Source: Channallabes apus
Taxonomy: Eukaryota; Chordata; Actinopteri; Siluriformes; Clariidae
NCBI GenBank assembly: GCA_030522415.1
Contig: CM060115.1
Location: forward strand, 13,112,815-13,176,814
Direction of reading: 5' to 3'
DNA length: 64,000 nt
The notes beneath the pieces are model-generated. The model worked only from the letters and a program-made list of their open reading frames with translations. It was not told the origin of the DNA and made no database searches. A program made the translations under genes and the position numbers. Below are positions 11,870-23,564 of this stretch, in pieces (the stretch's first letter is position 1; every line of letters starts with the position of its first letter).

Positions 11870-13590
11870 GAGGCACCACAAGCAGTTTCACTCAACTCAC
11901 CAGGGCAGCGAGTTTCCATCCTGCTGTCAATGGCTCCCTATAAAATGATCGCCAAGAATCAGCACAGTGAGTAGTGTGTCTTTGGTACTTCTTGTGTAAG
12001 ACTTGTGTCTTATTCACTGTCTTCTCTCTGCCTTTGTTAATTTCCAAAGTCCGAGCACTCCAGAAATTCTGTTCTGTGGAGCACACCAAGGAGAAGGGGC
12101 CATCGGTCTCAACCATTTCCTCAGCTTCCTCACCTTCAGCTTCTGCCAGCTTCTGCCATTGATATGTCCAGAAGCCAAAGATTTATACTCTTTGCACCTT
12201 CCTCTCTGAATCTCACTTCCTTTCCCTGTATATATGGCTACATATATTATAGCCGATTGGTGTAGCAGTCGGATGCCCCAGTGGCTAAAATCTATAAAGC
12301 AAAATCGTCCAAAAATGTTGTGATTATAAAATGTGCTTTAAAATGTCTTAAATGATGTGAAAATCTTTTCAATTTAATTCTTTCTGATCCGGACTTGGCA
12401 TCTGAAGGGACGTGGCTCAGCAATAGCTTATTACATTTACACTGAAATGGAAAAGGAAGAAAAATAAAACAGAGTAAGTATGAAAACATGCATTATCCGT
12501 GGAGTATTACAGCAAGAGCATTAGCACACATATACTGGGAAGCTCTAAGACCTGAGTTAATTTATTAAAGAAACCATAAAATATAGGATCTTTAATGAAA
12601 GCATGTTTGCACAATGTTTCTTTGCACAATCTTTCAATCTAAAAATCTTGTGCAAATCCACCACCCTTCTAGTGGACCGCTCCTTGGAAACAATTCTCCT
12701 GACCTGGCCTATATTTCACAACCTGTGAGTGTGTGACCCAGTTCTGGGAATGGGCAGAGTGAGTCAGCAAACCCCTCTGCAAGCCATTCGAGTACTGTAT
12801 GTGTTTTTCCTGAGGCTGTGTTTGCTTCTGCATGCTTCAAATGACTGCCCTGAAATCATCCTAAATCAAAAGCATGTTGTTTCAGAAGCACATCGCCCGT
12901 GAGGCTGCAAACAGGCTGCTGCCTTCCACTCCTGCTGCTGCCTTGTTTTAATACATGTCATTAATTAGAGTGGAAAAGGAAAGACAGGAAAGAAGAGCGA
13001 GTGCTGGGCATCAAGAAGAGCAGGGTCTGGAGAAGAAGAATAAAAAGAGCATGAAGGAGAGAAGGGAAGAGGAGAGGAGAATTCAGTTACTGTTCTCTTG
13101 TTCGGCTGCTGGCAGTTCAGACAGTCTGCAGTCTGGAAGGGCACAGAGTTTCTTTAGACTATAATGATAACCCAGTGGAGAGGAGAGTGGAGCAGAGGGA
13201 AAAATTTAAAGAGAAAGAGTAGAACAGCGTGAAAAAGACAAGAAAGTAGCAGAAGGAAAAACAGAAAAATAGGAGACGAGTAGACATGAGAAAGACAAGA
13301 AGTGGATATAAGATGATAAAAAGAATAACAAAGAAAAGAATGAAAAAATTAAAAACAAGAGGTAGGAAAGCAAAAGAGACTGAGAAAGGACTAAAAGAAG
13401 TGAATTAAGTGTGCAGTGTTCTAGTTGGTTTAAAAATCAAGAGACATAGAGAAAACAAAAACAAAAGTGAATTCTGAGTAATGGACTTGTTTCTACAACT
13501 GAAAATGGTCAAGAAATGTTGTACCTTTACTTACCGAGGAGACCGAAGAAAGTTATCTATCTCCTCAGATACTAGAAATTGTCGCACCAT
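11870..13590. other. Non-coding; dispersed repeat and purine-rich tract
   Basis: 12370-12620 belongs to a dispersed repeat also seen at 33050-33370 (+) and 48690-49000 (-), with AGCATTAGCACACA and a CCTTTAATG-type motif. 12960-13480 is strongly purine-rich (GA). The frame 12955-13164 in that tract is low complexity and not credible as a gene. Confidence 0.5.
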
Positions 13591-14495
13591 TTTCAAATTC
13601 AATTTCAAATTCAAATTTTATTTGTCACATACACAGTCATACACAGTATAATATGCAGTGAAATGCTTACACGACCGCCAGTGACCTTAAAAGAAAATAA
13701 AAGCTTGTACGTAAAATAAATAATCAATAAAAAGGAAATACTAAAGAAATAAATTTAACTAGTAAAATTAACTGTACAATAAGGGCATAATAAAAATATT
13801 GCAAAATATAGAAATATAGGGTAGATAGAGTATATATGTATATAGAATTAAAAGTGTCAGTGGTTGTGCAAATATGCAGGAAAGGTGACTAATGAAAGTG
13901 ACATGTGCAATTATCCAGATGTATAAATATTTAGTGCAAGTGTGTATGAATGTGTCCATGATTGTCCAGTCAGTGTTGTGAGCTTAAAAGATGTTATTAG
14001 TCCTGTGTGGAGGTGTGATTGAGAGACCTTATCGCCTGCGGGAAGAAGCTCCTCCTCAGTCTCTCTGTGTTGGCCTTTAGGGAGCGGAATCGCTTCCCAG
14101 ACCGCAACAAAGAGAACAGTCCATTACTGGGGTGACTGAGGTCCTTCATGATCTTCCTGGCCTTAGTCCAGCACCGCTTGCTGTAGATCGAGTGCAGGTC
14201 AGGGAGCTCAGTGCGGATGATGCGCTCGGCTGATCGCACCACCCTCTGTAGAGTTCGTCTGTCCTGCATGGTGCTGTTCCCGAACCATGTCGTGATGTTT
14301 CCCGTCAGGATGCTCTCTATGGTGCAGGAGTAGAAGTTCCTGAGCACCTTGGAGGGCAGTCTAAAGTCTCTCAAGCGTCTGAGGTGGTAGAGACGCTGCC
14401 GGGCTTTTTTCACCACGGTGTTGATGTGACAGGACCATGACAGGTCCTGCGTGATGTGAACACTGAGGTATCTGAAGCACAACACTGGCATCTAA
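13590..14495 (-). mobile_element. LINE fragment, CR1/L2-like C-terminus
   Basis: The - strand frame 13997-14491 reads YLSVHITQDLSWSCHINTVV, then KKARQRLYHLRRLRDFRLPS and STMQDRRTLQRVVRSAERII. This is the C-terminal region of a fish non-LTR reverse transcriptase. Its 3' side runs to a TTCAAATT repeat near 13600, a normal tail for this family. It is 5'-truncated. Confidence 0.8.
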
Positions 14496-14829
14496 CTATA
14501 AGCCACTGAACACCTTCACCATAGTAGATGAATCCAGGGTACATGGATTTATTCGAGACTCCTCCCAACCGAGTAACAAGCTTTTTGACTTCTTGTAATC
14601 CAAGAGAATGTACAGGAACATCACACCAGTAACAGCAGATTTAGGTCCAGCTCCTTTCCCACAACCATCACTCTGGAAGATTTCTTGCCCTGTTCTTTGG
14701 CTATCTGATATATTGTGCAACAACACAAGAGAATTAAGAACTGCAGAGAGAAAATGAAAGAAATCACAGCTTGATGTAGATCTTGTGCTCTTACCTGGAT
14801 CTGAGCATGAATGGAGATCTCATCCTGGA

Positions 14830-15290
14830 ACACAACTCAACACAAATTAGCTGGAGCTCAATCCCAGTAAAAACCAAACTGCTGTTCATCCCTGGTGATT
14901 TCTCCTCCTGCACATCAATCTGATAATTCCTTCAGTCACTAACCACAATCTTGGGGTAACTCTGGACAATCAACTGTCATTTTCCCAACACATTGCTAAT
15001 TTGCCAATTTCTTTCTTCAGAGGCTACTCAGGTGCTTGTTCAGTGCCTTGTTATTTCAAGACAGGACTACTGCAACTCACTCCTGTTGTGTTACAGATCT
15101 GTCCACCATTCATCCTCTGGAGCTGATCCAGAATGCAGCTGCAGGACTCGTCTTCAACCTTTCCAAGTTCTCCCACATCACTCCACTTCTCGACTCCCTG
15201 CACTGTCTTCCTGTAGCTTCCTGCATCAAATGTGCCTACTAAGCTACCTCAAAACTCTAAACACACCGCGGACTAATTCATAGAAACCGG
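14830..15290 (+). mobile_element. Second LINE fragment, frameshifted
   Basis: Frames on the + strand show LELNPSKTKLLFIPGD-like sequence near 14850, then LIQNAAAGLVFNLSKFSHIT and PLLDSLHCLPVAS at 15125-15225. This is the reverse transcriptase C-terminal region of an L2-type element, broken by frameshifts. Confidence 0.65.
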
Positions 15291-15359
15291 TCAGGCCAAC
15301 TCATTTCTCCCGCACCCCCACACTTCCACACGCACAACATCCCGGGCATTTTATGAAAA

Positions 15360-15578
15360 TATTTTATATAATAAAACTACAAATTATCGTTGATCCATGG
15401 TCCTTTCGTATATGTGGACATTCATAACTCAAATATATTATTAAATAAATAATTAATATTTCCAGCAAACATTGATACTCATGGCAAAGTATTTCTTTGC
15501 CATGAGTAAACAAACAATTCATGGCAAAGTACTTCTTATGCCATGAATTGAACAAAAATAAAACATAAAAGCATTATC
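15360..15578. other. AT-rich sequence with two adjacent hairpins
   Basis: Two perfect inverted repeats lie side by side: 15477-15489 with 15495-15507 (13 bp arms, 5-nt loop), and 15515-15526 with 15539-15550 (12 bp arms, 12-nt loop). Both share the core CATGGCAAAGTA. Confidence 0.7.
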
Positions 15579-15814
15579 ATGGCACTGTGCAAAAGTTTGG
15601 GCACCCCAAGAGTTCCAGAGTTTCAGATTCTTTTTTTTTTTTCAGACCTTAATCAGCTCGTTAGATCGGATGCATGGCAAAAGCTGTCATTACTAAATGC
15701 CAATTTCAAAGCTTTACAAATATTTTGACTTTTCAAACCTTGTGCACACAGTTGCGTAACCAATGCAGGAAATGCTACAAGAAGCTTGCAGGTTCCACAG
15801 TGAGAAATGTAAGT

Positions 15815-17566
15815 AGATGCTTAATCCGGATAAGACAGAGGTTCTAGTCATAGGACCGCATACAGCTAGGAGTAAAATCTTAGATCACACTGTAACTTTA
15901 GATGGCCTTTCTGTTCCATCAAGTGCAACAATAAAAGACCTCGGCGTGATTATATATTCCAGCCTTTCATTTGAAGCTCATGTAGATAATATCACCAGGA
16001 TAGCATTCTTTCACCTCAGAAATATTGCCAAGATAAGAAATATATTGTCGCTAAACGATGCAGAAAAACTAGTTCATGCTTTTATCACTTCTAGGTTGGA
16101 CTATTGTAATGCCTTACTGTCTGGTTGTTCAGTTAGGTGCATAAACAAGCTTCAGCTAGTCCAGAATGCAGCAGCGAGAGTCCTCACTAGAACCAGAAGA
16201 TATGAGCACATCACCCCTATCCTATCTTCACTGCATTGGCTCCCTGTGACATTTCGCATTGATTTTAAAATACTACTCTTGACATATAAGGCATTAAATG
16301 GTCTCGCGCCGCAGTATCTGAGCGAACTGCTAGTGTCTTACGATCCGCCACGCCTACTTCAGTCAAAGGATGCAGGCTGCTTGTCAGTACCGCGTATTAT
16401 GAAAACTACAGCTGGGGGCAGAGCTTTTTCTTACAAAGCCCCAAAATTATGGAATAGTCTTCCAAATAGTGTTCGGGACTCAGACACAGTCTCAGTGTTT
16501 AAGTCTAGTCTCAAAACCTATTTATTTAGCCAAGCATTTTTATAAATAGATTTGCCATAAGGTAAAGGAGCAGATCTGGGGGACTCATGGACGTAGAGTA
16601 TTATGGTGAACTGGTATGTTTAGATGCTGTCTCCCTCAGTCTCATTTGATCACTCAGGTTTGTTGATGGTGAGGTGATTGTTTGCTTTACATCTCAGGGA
16701 GCCCTCATGTTTGTGTTTCCTTCTGGCTCTCCCTTTTAGTTGTGCTGTCATAGTTAGTCCTGCCGGAGTCCCTGCTTGCACTCTACAGTAAATATACATT
16801 CACATTATACATTATGTGACTGTGACCATACCTAACTGCCATCTCTCCTCCTCTTCTCTTCCTCCCCCTCTTTCTCTTTCCTCTCTCCCCCTGTCTCCCC
16901 CTTTCACTCTTTCACTCTTTCTCTCTCTGTCGAGCTACACATGTGGTTCCTGAGCTGCCAGTGATCCAGACTCCCTCTGCCCTCCGGACCTGTCTGATCC
17001 ATCCTGGTGCCCCGTTTCTGGTTGGAGGTCTCATCGCATGGATGCCCCGTGTGTCTTTTGGATGCGTCTGCTGTCTGGGGATGATTCTATCTACTTAGAA
17101 GATGGTTCTGGCCTCGACTGGTGTTGTCAGCTGTTTCTCTGAGGACTTGACAATTCGATAGTTCAGGACTGGAACTTTCTACAAGTCTATCTGAGTCTCC
17201 AATAACTACCTGGACTCCATTTTAACATCAATTAACATCAACTATTATAGCTGAACTGCCTGCCACCTAACACACTGTATAAATGCAGATCATTTCCTGC
17301 TTTCTGTTTCACCCAGATGAGGATGGGTTCCCTGTTGAGTCTGGTTCCTCTAAGGGTTTCTTCCTATTACCATCTCAGGAAGTTTTTCCTTGCCACTGTC
17401 GCCCTCGGCTTACTCACCAGGGACTATCTGACCATTTTGATTCATACACATTCCATACAAACTTAAATAATTCTTTTGATTGTGTAAAGCTGTTTTGAGA
17501 CAATGTCGATTGTTAAAAGCGCTATACAAATAAAATTGAATTGAAAATTGAATTGAATTGAATTAA
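15815..17566 (+). mobile_element. LINE 3' half inserted in the Tc1-like element
   Basis: The frame 15817-16545 (242 codons) reads MLNPDKTEVLVIGPHTARSK, then LVQNAAARVLTRTRRYEHIT and LSSLHWLPVTFRIDFKILLL, ending in LKTYLFSQAFL. It is the C-terminal part of a fish non-LTR reverse transcriptase (I/Nimb- or L2-like; clade not certain). The 3' UTR ends with AAAAGCGCTATACAAATAAA and a TTGAA repeat at 17540-17566. Upstream RT motifs are missing, so it is 5'-truncated; this frame is otherwise open. Confidence 0.85.
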
Positions 17567-17870
17567 CTAAGAGATGGCAGTTTAGGGGAACTGTGGAGGT
17601 CAAAATGAGATCTGGAAGACCAAGAAAACTCTCAGGGGAACTGCTCATATGCTGGTCAGAAAGACAAATTAAAACCGGCATTTGACTGCAAAAAACCTGC
17701 AGGAAGATTTAGCAGACTCAGGAGTGGTGTTGCACCGTTCCACAAGACCTTCATGGAATACTCAGCAGAAGAAAACCTTACCTGCGTCCCCATCATAAAA
17801 TCCAACGTCAGAAGTATGCAACAGAACATCTACAAAAGCCTGATGTGTTTTGGAAACAAGTGCTGTGGAC

Positions 17871-18093
17871 AGGGTGCCAATCCAACGCAGGGCACACACA
17901 CATACACACACTCACACACACCACAGGCAATGTGGGAACGCCAATTAGCCTAACCTGCATATCTTTGGACTGTAGGAGGAAACCCACCAAGCACGGGGAG
18001 AACATGCAAACTCCATGCACACAGAGGCGGGAATCGAACCCAGACCCTGGAGGTGCAAGGCGACAGTGCTAACCACTACACCACCGCGCCGCC
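17871..18093 (-). mobile_element. tRNA-derived SINE with target-site duplication
   Basis: On the - strand it starts GGCGGCGCGGTGGTGTAGTG with A- and B-box-like sequences (GTTCGATTCCC). TGCTGTGGAC flanks it at 17861-17870 and 18094-18103: a clean 10-bp target duplication. It is inserted within the Tc1-like transposase. Confidence 0.88.
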
Positions 18094-18389
18094 TGCTGTG
18101 GACCAATGAAGTTAAAATAGAACTCTTCGGCCACAATCAGCAAAGGCATGTTTGGAGAAAAATAGGAGCAGCATTTCATGAAAAGAACACTATTAAGCCG
18201 GGTATTAAGCATGAGGGTGGATCTCATAAGATAAGTACTGATTATGTAGGGTGCCCAAACTTTTGCACAGTGCCACAATAATGTTTTTATTTCTTATCTT
18301 TGTCCAATTTATGAAATAAAAAGTAACTATCTATCAAAATCTGTTATTTATCAAGGGGTGCCTAAACTTTTGCACAAGACTATACAGAA

Positions 18390-18656
18390 GTACTTGTACC
18401 TGATCTATAGCAATGACAATACAATCTATTAATAATACAAACTCTCCATATACAGTATGTCTTAGTAAAGAGTACCTTTTCTTCATTTCCCCCTGTAGAG
18501 AGTAAAGATGTGACCAGAGTGGTATACTGCCCTCTGGTGCTCAATTTCAAGTTCTGCAACCGTCCATATTTCAGACAGATGTGCTGCAAGACCTGCCAAG
18601 GACAGTGACCTCCTCACACTCTCTCTTTCTCTCTCTCTCTCAAGTAATGGAATGAA
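18390..18656. other. Spacer before copy B
   Basis: Unrecognised non-coding DNA with a CTCTCT run at about 18620-18640, immediately before the start of duplication copy B. Confidence 0.4.
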
Positions 18657-19788
18657 GGCGAGAGAGAGACTGTGCTGCTGTCTGACACACTTCCAAACCA
18701 GCCGAGACATTTTTCTTTTATTAGTTGTTCTGAACATGGTGCTAGTTCATATTTCATCCATATTTCAGACAGGTTCTACTCAATTACAGCCAAAACAGAG
18801 TATAGAACGGCACAGATTACTGTTTTTTTTTTCTTTCTGTTTATGAGTTCATACCTTTTGTGAATTATAAAAGCCTGACCTGGATGAAACGCATAATGAA
18901 AATGCAGGAACGAGCAAAATATATACAATATCTGAAACATTATGGTTAGTGTTTTAATTATTTTGTCTAAATCAACTTTCAGTGGAACAACAAAATCCAA
19001 AATTCAGTTCAACACACTCAAGTTGCTTTCACACTAAGGTTCAGACCAACCCCAAGGTATGGTACGTTTGCATAACGTTAAAACTTTGTTCTGTGCCTGG
19101 GTACAGATCAGCGTATTGTGCTAGGATCTATGTCAAAAGATATCTGCAAAGATATTATGTTGTACTCAGGCACGGTTCAAATTAAATATGAAGGATAATC
19201 CTACCTAAACATGCAACTTTTATAATACACTGTGAAGTTGGAATTGTATTTATGGAATGAAACCACATAGACAGGTCTAAGTATCTTTCATACATGTTTC
19301 ATTGACTTCTTACCAACACTAGGTCTCACATCGTCAGTGCAAAACAAGTAAGCAGACATCGTTTCTTCCTTGATCGAATGCATTTGAGAAAGGAATACGG
19401 TGCAAATACTGTATGATTACATTTGTCACTTGTGTGATGTCATCTGATCTCAGCACAGACGACTAAAGCTCCTAATAAAATCTAATAAATAAATTTTTCC
19501 AATAGAACACAAGAACACAACCTAAGATAATGCAAAATATTGTTTACAGAGTGTTTTTAAAATCTTTTTTATGTATTCATTCATCCATTCATTTATTCTA
19601 TAACTGAGCACGACACAGTTTAAGCACTTTCCTTACATTACTGCTTTAACACACTGATATTTTGGTCAGTGCTTTATATTAGGAGAAACAGAAAAGAGAA
19701 AATGACCTGAATGTATTTCATTTAGATATTCAGGGACTGAGAACATTTAGTTTTCAGTTCTGTGCTGATCAGGAGCTGTTATGCTGCA

Positions 19789-20884
19789 CTGCGAAAAAAA
19801 TAATAAACCGTTAATTTTACGGTAAAAAATGGCAGCTGTGGTGGTCAGAAGTTTACCGTAAATTTTTTTACAGATTTTTATTGTTTTTTTTTTTTTACGG
19901 TTTATAACTGTCTTATTAACATGTTTATGTTGTTATAAAAACAGTTTATTCCTGCCAAATTCCAGGGTTTACATTGTAACAAATATGGATCATAACCATG
20001 TTTTTTACAGCTCAGAACTGTCGAATTTAAAGATTTATGTTGTAATAATAACGGTTTATTTCCATCTTAGTACTCTCACCCATCATCTATACAACTTTAT
20101 CCTATATATTGGGGGGGGGGGTGACTAGTACCTGGAGGAAACCCACCAAGCATGGGGAGAACATACAAACTCTATGCACACATAGATGGGAATCGAACCC
20201 GGACCCTGGTGGTGGAAGGCGACAGTGCTAACCGCTACACTACCATGCTGGCTACACAATTGCTGGCGTTGTTGGACTATTTGTTTTATTATGAATAACC
20301 ACAGTGAATTCGTTCAGCAATTCTGTGAAAGCATCATTTTATCACACTAGCTCGGAGCTAAAAGAGATAGAAGTTACATTGCTACGCATTCGGATTTTAC
20401 TGTTAAGAAACTATTAAGAGGACTTTTATACTAATTGATGAATACAAACCGAAATCAAATCATCAAAACCCATCAAAAGTTATTCGAGACTCGGACATCA
20501 GCATGGCCCCATGTATTTATTAATAAAGACAGCAAAACAATATTTAAATTCTCAAAATCAAATATACAAATGTCAGGGTGGACATTTTTTGGGCAGACAA
20601 TCTAAGTACGGCGGTGGCAGCGGGTAAAGTGGCGCGTGCTAGCGGCTGTCCTCGCCACAGTCATCAAAGGGTGGAATACCATTCACAAATATCAAGTCCT
20701 TGGTTAATGTAAATTCGACGGCTATAAACCGTAGAAAAAACTATTAATATCCGTAAAATATACAGTATAATGAGTGCAGTCTCGTACAAACAATAGTGTT
20801 GCTCCCGTATTTTTTATGGTAAATTTCTGGCAACCACAGCCGCCAGTTTTTTACCGTAAAATTTTTAAGTTTATTTTTTCACAG
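19789..20884. mobile_element. Non-autonomous DNA element with ~80 bp inverted ends
   Basis: The left end (CTGCGAAAAAAATAATAAAC, TTTTACGGTAAAAAATGGCAG, GTTTACCGTAAA) mirrors the right end read on the - strand (CTGTGAAAAAATAAAC, TTTTACGGTAAAAAACTGG, AATTTACCATAAA). The interior has no transposase. It occurs only in copy B and next to the inversion breakpoint. The right edge could extend to about 21140. Confidence 0.65.
20104..20252 (-). mobile_element. tRNA-derived SINE fragment
   Basis: Reverse-strand match to the SINE family (GGTTCGATTCCCATCT, AGCGGTTAGCACTGTCGCC) within the inverted-end element. A G10 run borders it at its 3' side. Confidence 0.75.
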
Positions 20885-22477
20885 ACCAGATATTTTTCTG
20901 ATTTTTAAACTCTATCAACAAAGGTTTAGTAAAATATAAACTGATGCTCCATGATATTAGTAACAAATACCTTCTGTGTGAGTTTCCTTTTTATAAATAC
21001 AGTACATCATAAATTTTACTGCAATAAACCACATTTTCATATGTTTTTAATGGTTATCCCAAGTTTTGTGACATATGGTTTTATTCTGTAGCATTTATAC
21101 GGTATTTTACTGTTAGAATTACGAACATTTTTTTACAGTCTACTGTATAACCTTTCTGTGACTGTATTATGATTGCCCTGATCTTGCCACTTGTTTTGAG
21201 ATGATTAGAGCATTAATCTCAACACTATGATCTCAACACATCTATTTATATTGCTAGACCAATATAGCAGAAGGCTGTGAATCATCGTCACCTTATACAG
21301 TACTTTGACATTTAGCTGTATTTTCACACATCCAGCATTTCAAATAAAAGGTAGTGTTTAGAGCTCCATAAGAGCTCCATAAGCCCTTTGTGACACAACG
21401 TACTGTACCCCTTTATACTGTACAATAAGCCTTATTGTAACTTCAGCTTAGGTGTAATTTTTTTTTTCACATCAAATTTCGGAGTGACATAAGAGATGCG
21501 TTGACTTAAAGATTGTGCGATGTCACTTCCCAGGCTGTCTTACAGTATGTTAGAGTGTTATGACAGCATTATTGCTCATGTGATAGCACTTCTGTATGTG
21601 GGAGCTACATAACATTGATGATGTCAAACGGAAAAACCAAGATAGGATGAATGTTAATTATGGTGTCATAAGATTGTAATATGTGTTCCTAAAAATTGTA
21701 TAAAAATGTGTCCCGTTTTAATGACGCTTCTGGGAGAACTTGCATTCTGTAGTTACAGTATCTATAGAATCTGTAGTTATAGTGGCATGACATGGTTATA
21801 ACTCGTATAACTATATTCGTATACTGTAACTATAATAAAGTTCCTGTTCTTTATGGTGTCATAACTGTGTTAATAAAATTGTATAAATAAGAACAATTAT
21901 CTGTATTTAATTAGGGACCTGGAAAAATTTGCAGAATCTGTACATTTCTGTCATGACGTTATTAAGAGCCTTTATATCTGAATCCAGATTTGTTAAAAGC
22001 TTAAGAAAATACAAATCAATTAATTTAGGGTGTCATGAAATAGCCAGAAGTCTTCATTAACCCTGAGATTATACCATATTTATCTCTTTTTTTTTTATTT
22101 TGATGTCATGACATGGTCATAAGTGTTTATAAGTATATCAGATAATCAAGTAATAAGTAATCAAATAATGAACCCAGTTTACCTAAATGCCTGATAACAT
22201 ATATGTACAGTAGTCTGTTGTTATGGTGACATGACAAGGGCTTCCTTGGACTCTTAGAAGTAGAAAATTACAATATTCATAACTTGAATATAACCATGTA
22301 CAGTAATGCTATGTATGTCATGTTTACTGTACTAACGTCAAATGCCAAAGTGTAGGCTTATTAATTACACATGGTCAGTTATGACACATTTTAGCGGTTA
22401 TGTAGCTCTGACACACCCGAAGTGCACTAGTTGACATAACAACCATCCTTGTAACTTGACTTAGGTTGATTCTTTAA

Positions 22478-22620
22478 TGTTTACATTTACATTTAGGCAT
22501 TTGGCAGACGCTCTTATCCAGAGCGACTTACATTTTTTATCTCATTATACATCTGAGCAGTTGAGGGTTAAGGGCCTTGCTCAAGGGCCCAACAGTGGTA
22601 ACTTGGTGGTTGTGGGGTAA
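22478..22620 (+). repeat. Common fish dispersed repeat
   Basis: Contains GGCAGACGCTCTTATCCAGA then GCGACTTACA, and later GGGCCTTGCTCAAGGGCCCA. A sliver in reverse orientation is at about 34608-34645. I recognise the sequence as widespread in fish but do not assign a family. Confidence 0.6.
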
Positions 22621-23485
22621 TGTGTTTATAGATGTTTATTAATGTTTATGTTCATTGTCATTAGGGCTTTCTGTTGTTGGTACGTCGACCTTAAAATTAA
22701 AGAAAGTTAGGTTTATGTCAGAAAGTATGTTAGTTTTATCTCAGTTGCTATAAAAAGTTTATGTTGTTGTTAGCAACAACAACAAATACTAATATGATTA
22801 TTTGTGAATGAACTCATCACTTTCAGAGTTTTTGTAAGTATAGAAGAACCGTATGATAGTCGTGACTTAAACAAAATGGCTAATGCTAATGGCTAATGGC
22901 TAATGCAGACATGTTGTTGATTCTGCTTTATTTGATCTCAATAAAGTGGAAAAGTCTTTGTTGTGATATAGTGATTTTATTAAAAACGTATTTTATATGA
23001 GGCTGATGCTCGGGGTTACAAAGATTTCAGCTTTAAATAGTTCATGAGGAGTTGACAGTCTGGTAATTTTTCCATCACCGTAGTGACGCTTCATCAATCT
23101 GGACAGATTTTGACATTCCACACATTGCTGCGTTGCTTTTGCACTGGAGCTCAAAGCTTATTTTTCTAGCAAATAAACATATATTCGCCAATTATACCCC
23201 AAAGCTGAGAAAGAGCTGGACCAAATTCTCTAAGCTACAGTATGTTTATAGCACCTTGTTGAATCTACGCCTTGAAGAAATGCAGTTCTGAAGGCGACAG
23301 GGTCCAACGCAGTACTAGCAAAAGTGTTTCTAATGAAGTGGCCGGTATTGTAGACAATGAGAAGCTTACTGTAGTTCAGGCCAATGGGTGGAGCTCATCT
23401 CATTTCAGGGCGAGAAATTTTATTCTTTATAAAAGCAAATGGCGTTATAAAGAAATTATTGACGTTTTTTTAAAAGGATATTATT

Positions 23486-23564
23486 ATGAATCAAATCTAA
23501 AAAAATAAAATAAAAAAAAGGGGGGGGGGGGGGGTTTATTTTTTTTTTTTTAGATTTGATTCAT
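23486..23564. repeat. Hairpin with G15 in the loop
   Basis: ATGAATCAAATCTA (23486-23499) is exactly complementary to TAGATTTGATTCAT (23551-23564). A-rich and T-rich arms extend the pairing inward, and a G15 run (23520-23534) lies near the loop. Confidence 0.75.

Larger units (their letters stand above)
1..12620 (+). repeat. Segmental duplication, copy A (upstream of myo1f)
   Basis: Several blocks recur in the same order in copy B at 18657-33370. Examples: 1-775 with 18657-19210; 2780-3160 with 21135-22260; 4285-4440 with 23048-23200; 6035-6405 with 24390-26035; 11290-11430 with 31990-32165; 12370-12620 with 33100-33370. The last pair also belongs to a dispersed repeat, so it is weaker evidence alone, but its spacing to the preceding block is similar in both copies (about 1.1 kb). 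Different insertions interrupt each copy. The left edge may lie outside the window. Identity was judged by eye, not computed. Confidence 0.8.
15582..18385 (+). mobile_element. Tc1-like transposon with nested LINE and SINE
   Basis: Left end ACTGTGCAAAAGTTTGGGCA (15582); matching right ends GGTGCCCAAACTTTTGCACA near 18250 and a second, GGGGTGCCTAAACTTTTGCA, near 18355, as in IR/DR Tc1 elements. Between them the + strand encodes transposase pieces: HGILSRRKPYLRPHHKIQRQ and EVKIELFGHNQQRHVWRKIG. The first catalytic Asp of the WTDE motif reads Asn (WTNE). Stops and insertions make it inactive. Confidence 0.75.

Noticed and set aside
12955..13164. Lys/Glu/Arg-rich ORF
   Set aside because: Low-complexity product of a GA-rich tract, with no conservation signal visible.
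15477..15550. MicroRNA precursor
   Set aside because: Arms of 12-13 bp are too short for a normal precursor, and no longer pairing is seen.
15817..16545. Host gene of 242 codons
   Set aside because: The sequence is the C-terminal part of a LINE reverse transcriptase with its 3' UTR and TTGAA tail.
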